Positions 34,620-43,921 of a stretch of 64,000 bases of DNA are shown here, piece after piece. This DNA comes from Topomyia yanbarensis (taxonomy: Eukaryota > Arthropoda > Insecta > Diptera > Culicidae). A model generated the notes under the pieces. The model was given only the letters and a program-made list of their open reading frames with translations. It had not been told where the DNA came from and searched no databases. The first letter of the stretch is position 1. Each line of letters starts with the position of its first letter. The DNA lies in assembly GCF_030247195.1 (NCBI RefSeq), contig NC_080671.1:14706843-14770842 (forward strand). The letters are read 5' to 3'. A program made the translations under genes and the position numbers.

Positions 34620-35562
34620 TAGCACATAAATGTTTTCAGTATCAAAACTCTTCGCGATAATCTTACGCTTTCTAAAGTTGGACGGAGTAATTCCTCGAAG
34701 GATAGCATTCGCCAACCTCCTTCAATAACCGCAATCTTGTTCTGCAAAAGCTGCCATGCTGCTGTTACTCGAGGGCATTCGCAGAATTTGTGTTTCAGCG
34801 TTTCAAGTCCTGTGTGACAGGGAACACAGCCTTGCCCGTCCGCACGTTGAATTTTATACATCAATTTCCTATGTTCGGTTTTTTCGTTTATTAGCATGTA
34901 CAGTTCACTTCGCTGATCCGAGGTCAATCGTCGATCTGAGATGTTCTGCCATGTTCGTTTCCAGTTTATCCCTGGGAATTTCCGTTCGACCCTTGGAGGT
35001 TCTATCTGATCAACAAAGACCTGACAGATGAGGCCCGCTTCCGGACATTGTTGTAACTGTGGAGTGAGATTTACATAGTTTAGGCTTACTGTTCTCATAC
35101 ATGGTAGGTCTGCAGGAATCACGGTCCGATATTGCGCGTTCCGCAGAATAAACGATCTGTAGTACGGCATGCTGTCAAGCTCTTTTAGGTGACGGTTTGT
35201 CAGTAAAGCCTTTGCTTTCACCGCTGGAAGATGTAATTTCAGACCCCCTTGCTCCTTACTTTTGGTTAGTTGTTGCATTGGAATTCGCGCTGGTACACCT
35301 TTCCATATAAAGGTTCCCATCATTGACGTCAGCTTAGCCGTATGAACACAGTATGGTAGCAGAATAGAGGCTAGATACCATATTCTCGAGGTTAGAAACG
35401 TATTCAGCACCGCAACTTTCTGACACAAAGTGAGTGATCGCATACCATGTAAGCGCAACTGCTGTGCAAACATTCCTATCATGGCATTCCAATTGAGTGT
35501 GGTCATTGTCTTTATTGAGTTGGTGAATATGACCCCAAGAATTGTTACTTGTTCCTTCAACT

Positions 35563-35851
35563 CAGCGATGCCAGATTTACAGACATGTCTGTATTTTACA
35601 GACTTTTGATGGTCTCCTACAGACGTAATCAGAAATCTACAGACTTTTAAAAGAGTAATAGTATTTAACAAAATTGCACTTGAATAATTTTATCCGAATA
35701 CGAGTGATTCCTTCACAATAGTTTACAAATTTCAAGCTACTTTTAAAGTAATAACGTAGTGTAAATAAAGTTTAAACAACCGTCTACAGACTTTTACAGA
35801 CATTTTCATTATTCTTCTACAGACATTTCACAAAAACATGTGGCATCGCTG
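35563..35851. mobile_element. 289-bp hAT MITE with exact 8-bp TSD in L1-like ORF2
   Basis: The TIR CAGCGATGCCA (35563-35573) is mirrored by TGGCATCGCTG (35841-35851). CTTCAACT is duplicated at 35555-35562 and 35852-35859. Inside, ACAGAC(A/T)-type hexamers recur near both ends (ACAGACATGTCTG at 35580, TCTACAGACATTTC near 35816). Element plus duplication is 297 bp, a multiple of three, and the host frame reads PWVQLK on one side and EQVTILGVIF on the other. The termini and 8-bp duplication assign it to hAT. Confidence 0.95.
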
Positions 35852-38001
35852 CTTCAACTGTACCCAAGGTATATGTAGTGGAGTTACATCAATGAAGCCA
35901 ACATCAACAGAGACCGTTTTTTTCCAATTTAGCGTTGCACCGGACACATTTTCGAACCGAGAGAATATCTCTCGAATTTGCTGAGCTCTCTCACTCGATG
36001 TAACAATCATACTGATAACGTCGGCGTATGCCACAATAAGATCGTTTGCACACACTTGCTCAAGCCTATGGATGAGCGGAAGGAGGTAGATCGTGAACAG
36101 CAACATGCTTATCGGATCTTCCTGTCGCACAGATCGTTGTATTGGAAAAGCGGGAGTGAGATGTCCGTTGATCAGTAGCTGAGAAGAAGAGTGAGTAGCA
36201 ATCTCTGAGATAAGGTTCACAAATCGGGAATTTATTCCGAGTGAACGCATGTTGTAGTGTAGGAAGGAATGCCGGACACGATCGAATGCATGATCAAAAT
36301 CGAAAGAGATTAGTTTACCTCTCTGTTTTCGCCTTATCAGCTGAGCGACTCTGTCTTTCAAAGTTAGAACAGCTTGGAAGATGTTCCGATCGGGGTTCGC
36401 ACACTTTTGCGCTTCATTGAAGATATTGTGTAATCGCATAACACCCTCAAGCCTTGATTTGAGTATTCGAGAGAGAATTTTGTAATCAAAGTTCAGTAAT
36501 GAGATCGGTCTGTAACTCCCAACTGTGTTGCCAGCGCTTTTATTTTCACCAACACGATTAATCCGTCAACAATTTTTTCTGGTATGTCAGCACTCATAGC
36601 CTCATTGAGCACAAGATTAATTTCTCTGTGTATAATATCGAAGGTACGAAGGTAAAATTCTTTCGCAATACCATCTGGGCCCGGAGATTTCCTGGATGCA
36701 CTTGATTTGATCGCTAAAAATATCTCTGCGGTAGTAATCTCGCTCATCATTGCTTCGTTGTGTTGATCATCCGCCGGCATAATCCTGTCACACTGAAACG
36801 CACGATCAGGAGATATCTCTACTTCCCCCGTGCTCTCAGTATAAAGATTGGAAAAATAGCTGTACATGTGTTCGCTAATCTCTCCGGAATCTTCCAACGC
36901 TTCTTCATTCTCGTTGTGGATTCTTGTAATAGTGGTTCTCTTCCTCCTTCGTTCGCCAAGCTGAAACGTAGAAAGCGGCTCCCCTGTTACATGTGTCTCG
37001 TTTACTCGCACAAACGTTTGCGTGTGTCTTCGTTGGAGGGCAAGCATTTCACCCTTTAATCGATTGATTGTTGATAGCATTGCAGGATTTTGGTAGTAGC
37101 TATCGTACGCTCGCTTTAGCTGCGCGTATAGTGTCTGTTGTTCGTAATGATAGTCTTCATAGGCAAGCTTCGATTTCCATTTCAAAAAGACTGTATTTTC
37201 GGTTTTGTATACATCAACTACCACAGCATCTACGACGAATAGTTCCTACGTTGAGCGGTCCAGTATTGCCAGCGTATTTGGAGTTCATCCAAGTTTTCAG
37301 AGGTAAGGAGGTGAGGATGAAGAGACCAGAAAACCCGCCCTTGTTCTCGGCCGAGATGAGGAAGACACAGTCTTACTGTCACTGCTTTGTGGTTGGTAAA
37401 CGAACACACATGCGTATCAATAGTTCTCAGCTGCTCACAAAGTCCAGTAGAAACGTACATTCGATCCAATCTTGACATTGAATTATGTGTTATGTATGTG
37501 TATCCGTCAGTTCTGGAATTTTGCAGTTGTAGCTCGTGCACCGTAGCCTGCAGTGCTGGACTCGCATTCTGCCCAGTAGCATCACACTGTCGCAATACAC
37601 AGTTAAAGTCCCCAGCAAGGATGAAGTGTTCGGTTCTATGTCGCATGTAATACGCTATTGTGTTGTTAAAGAACCTTTCTCGCTCCGACCGCAAGGCTGT
37701 ACCCGATGGAGCATATACATTACACAACGTTATGTCGTTAATCCGCAGCGCGATCAGACGCCCATCTAGGCTTCTTTCGATGTTAGAACAGTGTATGTGC
37801 TGCTTAACGGCTATTGCAGTTCCTCTTCGGTCAACATTGCAGAACATTTTATACCCCGGCAATGTGAGTTGATCATTTTCCACCTTTTGCATGAAAATAA
37901 TGTCCAAATCAATCGTACGAAGTCGCGAAGAGCATTGAGTTTTGTAGTATTTGTAATTGTGTTTATGTTTATTGCGGTAATTTTGTAGCTAGTGTACGCC
38001 A

Positions 38002-39079
38002 TTACAAATTAGTATCTCCACCCGGACTCGTGCTGCCTGTGTCTTGACGTATTTTTTTCCCCGGTGGTCTCCGTTTTGGACGTCTACTGTTAGACGATGT
38101 AGACTCGTCGGTTTCCAGAACATCGTTGCTCTCAGATAGAGCAGATTTTGATTGCGTATTTTTGATGTCTGAAGCTGGCCGGGTAGGTATTTTGAAGAGT
38201 ATGGCCGATCTTGTCTGATTAGTTGTAGTAGAGGGTGCAGTCGGTGTCGGGTCCGAACCGTGGTCTTCTCGTTGGGGATTCGGCAATGTCAGTATGAGGG
38301 CCGTTACGCATTGCTGTTGCGTACACGACTCAATGGGCAAGCCTTCTGGGTGTGAAACTGTCCTGGCTGTGCTTGTGGTGGGTTCGTTTGTCTTGTCTGC
38401 CTTTTTAGTAGGCTTATTAGTTGAAGATTTCGGTCTTTGCTATCTCGGAGCGAGAGAATGTTTTGTTACGCTAACGTATGATTGTTCAGTTGTAAGCTTT
38501 TGGATCAAAAGCTTTTTGTTTTGCACGCAGGAGATGCCATTGTGCACGTACTCATTGCAATAGCGACATGTTTGGCGCTGTCCATAATACGATACGAATG
38601 TGGATTCTCGTGTGATTGTGAGAATTGATGGAATATTTTCTTCCACCATCATTCTTACAACGCGAACTCCCGATGAAATCCCCCCGAAGGTAAACTTTTG
38701 ATCCCACACCAGCTCATGGATCGAGATAACTTCACCGTACGCAGACAAGCAATCAATAATACGCTCGTCTGTTACATCTTCAGACAAATCGAAGAGTTTA
38801 ACTTCCACTGTTTCGTCATCCATTAGGATCCGAAGCTTGAAGATTTTACCATCAACATCGACTTCATGTTTGTTATCGTGTTCGTCGACAATTCGTTGTG
38901 CTGTTGAGAGCTCGTCTGTTTTCACGAAAGCACAGCCGAGATTTCTGCTGCATTGAATTCGTCTAACTTGCTCTCTTTTCAGACCTAGAATAGAGCCAAC
39001 AAAATGATGGAGCTCTTCAAAGCCTGGCTTTTTAGGTAGACTCGCATAATCGATGCGAAAAGTGTTTTCGCGGCGCTTC
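38002..39079 (-). pseudogene. L1-like element 1 ORF1 (gag-like), one in-frame stop
   Basis: ORF1 begins ATG at 39079 (MKRRENTFRIDYASLPKKP). It runs in one frame to TAA at 38004-38002, about 359 codons, interrupted by a single TAG at 38442-38440. The first half has the character of an RNA-binding gag-like protein. A single CCHC zinc knuckle (CRYCNEYVHNGISC, C-X2-C-X4-H-X4-C) lies near residues 180-193. The C-terminal part after the stop is Ser/Thr/Pro/Lys-rich and ends RRPPGKKIRQDTGSTSPGG. The terminal TAA overlaps the ORF2 start as TAATG. The start was chosen because upstream codons read through the 5' UTR. In related elements this protein coats the RNA and chaperones strand transfer. Confidence 0.85.
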
Positions 39080-39235
39080 ATCCCGCTAACACGCCCGCCG
39101 CAACGCGCTGGGCCCAACGGTGCCCTGTAGGTTCGAAACGTATTATGCAAGCTCTGTGTAAATCAAAGTCCTTGATCGACTTCCCTAGATCAGCGTTAGC
39201 TAAAAACACTTGCGCTTCTCTCGGAAGTAGAGCGC

Positions 39236-41454
39236 TAACTGTTAACGGGTGCACGACGCTCGATCCCACGACTATCGGTAACGAGCTAGGCAGGCACTTC
39301 GCCTCCTTGTCTGCAGACGCCGCTCTCCCACCTGCCTTCTTACGCATCAAGCAAAGGACTGAGAGTAACCCCGTCCGCTTTGAACCCGATTCAGGGCAAG
39401 TGTACAACCGGCCTTTCACCGGAAGTGAACTGCGTGCGGCATTGGAATCGGCACACGGTAAGTCTGCCGGACTGGACGATGTTGGCTATCCCCTACTGCA
39501 ACATACCCCGCCGGTAGCCAAGCGGGCGATATTAGACAGCATTAACCGCATTTGGAGTGGTGAACCGATGCCCGCCTCATGGAAGGAAGCTCTAGTAATT
39601 CCTGTCGCAAAGCGATGCCAGGGGAACAGAACGCCGGATGACTTCCGCCCAATCAGCCTGCTCCCCTGTCTTGCTAAGACGATGGAGCGAATGGTCAAAA
39701 GACGGCTGATGGACCTACTGGAGGAGCGTAAACTCGTGGATCAACGGCCGTTTGCCTTCCGACGTGGAGCAGGAACAGGTGCCTATCTCGCCAGCTTTGG
39801 AGAGGTGGTGCGTCAATCCGTAACTGATGGCCTGCACGCCGATATCGCCATACTCGACGTGGCGAAGGCTTATAATACCGTGTGGTGTCACGGAGTACTG
39901 CAACAACTGGTCAACTGGAGAATCACTGGAAACATGGGCCACTTCTTGAGCGACTACCTATCTAACCGCACTTTTCGGGTTGGAATCGGGGGTGCCCAAT
40001 CCGACACCTTTCCGGAGGACAACGGGGTTCCCCAGGGATCAGTCCTCGCCGTCACACTGTTCCTGGTATCCATGAACACCTTATTCACCAGCCTACCGGC
40101 GGGGATCTACGTGTTCGTGTACGCTGATGACATCGTGCTGGTCGCGACGGGAAGGACCACCAAACTTCAAGCCGCCGTAAGTGCGGTGAGTCGATGGGCT
40201 GCATCAGTCGGCTTTAACATGTCTCCCACTAAACGCATGATTACGCACTGCTGCAACACAAACCATATCGCAACAGGGAGACCGATCCATCTGGACGGGG
40301 TGATTGTTCCCTACCGCAAAGAACCGAAGATTCTGGGGATAACCATAGACCGTCGTCTTACCTTTCTGCCACACTTTCGACGGATCAAAGCCGAGTGCCG
40401 GAGCCGATAGCGGCTAATTAAATCAATCAGTTCCCGCCACAAGCGCTGCAACCGTCGCACTGCGCTGAATATTTCCAAGGAACTCATCCACAGCAAGATA
40501 TTTTACGAGGTGGAGCCGACGTCCTGTAATATGGAAGGCTTTATCAACATTTTAAGCCCTCTATATTACGCTGCCAGTAGTTAGGCCAGGGCCAAATATA
40601 GGCTACAAAGTATAAAAATCACGTGCGGATATTCACCGATGGTTCCAAGAGCGGTGATGCGGTTGGAATAGGAGTGAGCGGGATAGGGGAAGAACTCTTC
40701 TTCCGCCTACCGGCGCCATGCTCGGTGTTTTCTGCCGAAGCGTCGGCCATCGCCCTCGAGTCGGGGAAATCCCGCCACCCCTTCATCCAGGCTATCGAGG
40801 CCGAGTATGACCCACTCACCACAATTTGTTGGGTCCCCGGTCACTGCAGCATCGACGGTAATGAAAAAGCTGATCGCCTGGCGGCCAGGGAAAGACACAC
40901 TAGCCGACGTCTCACTCGATTCGTCCCGACCGCTGATATTTTGGGCCAGCTGAAGTCAAGGATTAACGAAGCCTTCGTACGCCACTAGCGTGGCAGCACC
41001 GGACACCTTCAGCGAATCAAAGGCTCACCCGACCGCTGGACAGACCGGACTGATAGGAGGGAACAACGAGTACTGTCGCGGCTCAGAGTAGGGTATACGA
41101 AGGTCTCTCATGCTCACGCCGTATGGCGTGTTCCCCCAGCAACATGCGGTACATGTGGTACCCGAACCACTGTGGAACACTTTCTGGTCAACTGTCCAGA
41201 GTTGACCGACCTACGGCAGCACCACAAACTACCGCTCTCCATTAGAGAGATCCTTGCAAACGACCCCGCCCGAGAAGAAATGTTACTGGCCTTTCTGAAG
41301 GACGCGGGATTATTCGACCAGCTGTAAAAGTGTCACTTGTGCTACAAACCATGAACAATATTATAACTATAATGTTATGTTATTATCGAAATTTCAAAGG
41401 CGAATGACCATTGGGTTAATGCCTTTCAATAAATAAATAAATACCCCAAAATGG
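39236..41454 (+). pseudogene. I/Outcast-like ORF2 part 3: RT, RNase H, CCHC and 3' UTR
   Basis: The frame resumes LTVNGCTTLDPTTIGNELG, then SAGLDDVGYPLL, DDFRPISLLPCLAKTMERM, ILDVAKAYNTVW, NGVPQGSVLAVTLF and the intact RT core VYADDIVLV (YADD at 40120-40131). A TAG stop follows at 40408. The thumb region is readable to about 40580. RNase H starts at about 40623 (RIFTDGSKSGDAVGIGVSG, then SVFSAEASAI) but runs from AIALESGK straight into SRHPFIQAIE. A stretch that should hold the SDS catalytic Asp is therefore missing. WVPGHCSIDGNEKADRLA follows. The zinc motif CGTCGTRTTVEHFLVNC (C-X2-C-X7-H-X4-C) lies near 41150, and the frame ends DAGLFDQL at 41328. The 3' end is AATAAATAAATAAAT. RNase H plus the short tandem tail fits the I superclade; exact clade uncertain. 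Confidence 0.88.
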
Positions 41455-41636
41455 CGCACAACAGCGACGAAATATAACCGTACTAAATTTTACCACCTTT
41501 GAATCGCAAGAATTCATAATTTTTTTGGATGGTCACATACTGTAATCTTAATTCCCAATAGGGAAAATCGGATTAAACCAATTTGCGCATTAAGGACACA
41601 AAACCTAACTTAAATTAAGTGTTGATTTTGTACGTT

Positions 41637-41834
41637 TGGAATTCATCTCGTCAGTAACTAGCACCATATGTCTAGTTAGACGATGTATCTAAACTAGTAC
41701 CCAAATTAGAACCCAAAGAATATTGTTTGCTGAATCTCAGCTGTTGTGATTTCGGCAGAAGATGCAGAAAAAGCTGAAATTCGACAGAATAAATTAAGTG
41801 TGTAGTGCAAGTTACTGACGAGATAAATTCGAAA
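41637..41834. mobile_element. Small MITE, about 195 bp
   Basis: GGAATTCATCTCGTCAGTAA near 41638 and GTTACTGACGAGATAAATTC near 41811 are inverted copies (core ATCTCGTCAGTAACT.GCAC). No coding content. Borders and any target duplication are not certain. Confidence 0.7.
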
Positions 41835-41840
41835 CACAAA

Positions 41841-42564
41841 AACCTATTTTAATCCACCTAGCGGTGCAATTGTGCCTTTCTCAATCATGGATCACGAGAA
41901 TGTGTGCGTTGTTTATATTCATTAAAAGCTTTTAAATGCATATATTACATTTTATTATTATACATCACATTACAACTATATACAGGAAAATAAATCATTA
42001 CTCGAGTTCTAAAATTTTGAAAAAGAAAAAAACAGCCACGGTAATATTGAACTGAAAAAGGTGCGAAATCGTCAAAGTCCCAAAAAGTCGATTTTTTATA
42101 AAAAAAATTTTTCAGGATAACATAAAATCTCAACGTTTCATGCATTTTAAAGATGTTTGGCATCAAAAATACGAATTCGATTTCTGAAATTTAACTGAAA
42201 AAAAATTTGAGTTCCGGCTTATATGGGAATTTCATATGTGACCGGACGATTTAGTCTATATTTCCGGACCCACATGAGCGATCCGTATGAAATTTTATAG
42301 ACATCTGTGGGGATATTATAGCTATCATTTGGGACTAAGTTTGTGAAAATCGGCCCAACCATTTCCGGGAAACTTATGTGAGTTCGTAAATTTTGAAAGA
42401 TGGCCGCTTTTCCCGGGCACTTCCGGAACCGTCTATGGTGGTTAATGTAGTCAACGAAAGTTTGGTTGGCCGTCGGTGACCTAGGACAGGAAATTTTAGT
42501 TGTTTGAGAGACATTTTAGCGAAATTTTTACCTTTTTTGCTTTCATCGGAGTATCGGTTTGAAT
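41841..42564 (-). repeat. Family A copy 6, tail-side half, split by L1-like element 2
   Basis: On the - strand, the tail phrase (TTTTAATCCACCTAGCGGTG, then CAATTGTGCCTTTCTC on the + strand) lies at 41841-41885. It is followed by the reverse complement of copy 3 (7400-7900). The copy stops at 42564 in the phrase GTATCGGTTTGAAT and resumes at 47046 with CACAATTTGCTATGTGATCG. Copy 3 shows the uninterrupted site near 7376-7390. Confidence 0.9.
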
Positions 42565-42714
42565 AAGCAGTTTGCAGACAGATTTCAAGTGAAGCAGACG
42601 TGATATAGAGATTCTCTAACATATTTAAAAATCTGTGAAATCGTTCGTAATTGTTTTCCAGGCATTGTTTGCCAGAACAATTGCTTTAGTTTTTTTCCAA
42701 AGCACTGCTTTGAA

Positions 42715-43802
42715 ATGGAACCCAAGCGGGAACACACAATCAAGCTTCGTTTTAGAGTTCAGACAAGGAATCCTAACAATGTGGAGATATTCAAGTTTTT
42801 CCGTAAGCAGGAATGGACCAACGAGGAACTAAGCGCCATGTACCGGGAAGACTACTCCATCTTCATTCGGTTCAAATCGGATGCCTCAATGCGTGGAGCT
42901 CTGGCGAAGCTCGGACCACAAACCACGTTCGAGTATGATGATGGAACCACGATACAAGTTAATGTCACGACAGCAACAGGTAGCTTTAAGTACGTTCGGA
43001 TTTTTGGATTACCACCGGAAGTGGAAGACAAGCATATTGCCACGGCGATGTGCAAGTTTGGCACAGTGCAGCAACTGATACGTGAAAAGTTTCCCGTAGA
43101 GACAGGCTTCCCAATTTGGAGTGGAGTTCGTGGAGTCCACATGGAAGTTGTGTCCGAGATTCCGTCCCAACTCAACATACAGCACATCAAGACAAGAGTA
43201 TACTATGACGGTCTACCGAATAAATGCTTCGGATGCGGAGCTTTGAATCACCTGAAAGCGGACTGTCCCAAACGGAAGAGTGTGAACGAAAGACTCGCTG
43301 TGAATGCGAAGTCGGGTGACGGCTCGTTTGCTAGTGTCGTAGCTAGTGGTAAAGTGGAGGTTCGAGCCACTACGTCCGGAATGGTTGTACTAAATAAATC
43401 TATGACGCCTACAGTAACACATACTCCAGAATCCAGAGCGCGAAACGAAGTAGCCTTAGTACAGATACCAGCAGGTCTGCCACTTGCTGGGGTGGATCTA
43501 AACAGCCATCCGTGCAGGAGCCAGAAACAATGCAAACGTTGGATCTGCAAAATGTAGAACATAACCTTGTCCTCGAGAAGTATGAAGATGTACCGATGGA
43601 GGAATCCGCTAGAGGAGTAGAGACCAAAAAGGGGAAGCGTGGTGGTTCAGCGAAAAACACGGATTCGGAGGCATCCGAGTCTGACACGAGAGGCGGAAAA
43701 CAGTTCATCGTCCCAGCCACGAATCGCGATTTCCTCCGAACGCAGGCAAACCGTAGCAGATCAAATTCCAGAGTTACGACAACCGACCGTCCAAGTAAAT
43801 AA
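42715..43802 (+). pseudogene. L1-like element 2 ORF1 (gag-like, CCHC), one frameshift
   Basis: The ATG at 42715 opens MEPKREHTIKLRFRVQTRNP. The frame is intact to about 43495 and then closes at 43557 in a shifted frame. The natural continuation lies in another frame (PEQVQ-like region, then NVEHNLVLEKYEDVPMEESA) to a stop at 43802, so a single small indel between about 43490 and 43505 is the only break. A CCHC zinc knuckle (CFGCGALNHLKADC, C-X2-C-X4-H-X4-C) lies near residues 171-184, after a segment resembling an RNA-recognition fold (YVRIFGLPPEVEDKHIATAM). The C-terminus is basic and acidic mixed and ends SNSRVTTTDRPSK. The protein would bind the element RNA. Confidence 0.88.
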
Positions 43803-43921
43803 TAAGACAATAGTAACAATATAACAATAATTATCATACACTACTAACATCACCACCAGAAGCTCATCACTAATACCACGCTGAAAACCTTATTAACACC
43901 AATACCCTTATCAAAGACACA

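Larger units (their letters stand above)
34289..38002 (-). pseudogene. L1-like element 1 ORF2: endonuclease and reverse transcriptase, disrupted
   Basis: ORF2 starts with ATG at 38002-38000 (MAYTSYKITAININTIT). After a frameshift near 37910 it gives IIFMQKVEND, where the family has QEV, so the catalytic Glu is Lys. ILAGDFNCVL, SRLDRMYVS and TNHKAVTVRL follow; the last is usually SDH, so Asp is replaced. Frameshifts follow near 37230 and 36530. RT motifs read SPGPDGIAKEFY, YRPISLLNFDY, SFDFDHAFDRVRHSF, SVRQEDPISM and YADV (36017-36028) instead of YADD. The C-terminal zinc motif is C-X2-C-X7-H-X4-C near 34800 (CVPCHTGLETLKHKFCEC). Two insertions interrupt the frame, and both are frame-compatible when ignored: the coding sequence runs on to a TAA at 34289. 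Inactive by at least three substitutions and three frameshifts. Confidence 0.88.
34239..39237 (-). mobile_element. L1/Tx1-like non-LTR retrotransposon 1, about 5.0 kb with insertions
   Basis: Read on the - strand, the element has a 5' UTR of about 155 bp (39237-39080), ORF1 (39079-38002), ORF2 (38002-34289) and a short 3' UTR ending in AATAAATAAAAAAAA at about 34239. Its RT contains YRPISLLNFDYKILSRIL, the sequence style of the L1/Tx1 group, and it lacks an RNase H domain. It carries two DNA-element insertions (34370-34619 and 35563-35851). Together with family A copy 5 it splits the I/Outcast-like element on the + strand. The 5' border at about 39237 is inferred from where that element's frame resumes. 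Any target duplication is very short. Confidence 0.85.

Noticed and set aside
34756..35031. + strand frame
   Set aside because: Antisense of the C-terminal part of L1-like element 1 ORF2.
39078..39419. - strand frame over the start of the third I/Outcast-like ORF2 piece
   Set aside because: Shadow of the + strand RT frame, whose motifs continue for 1.2 kb.
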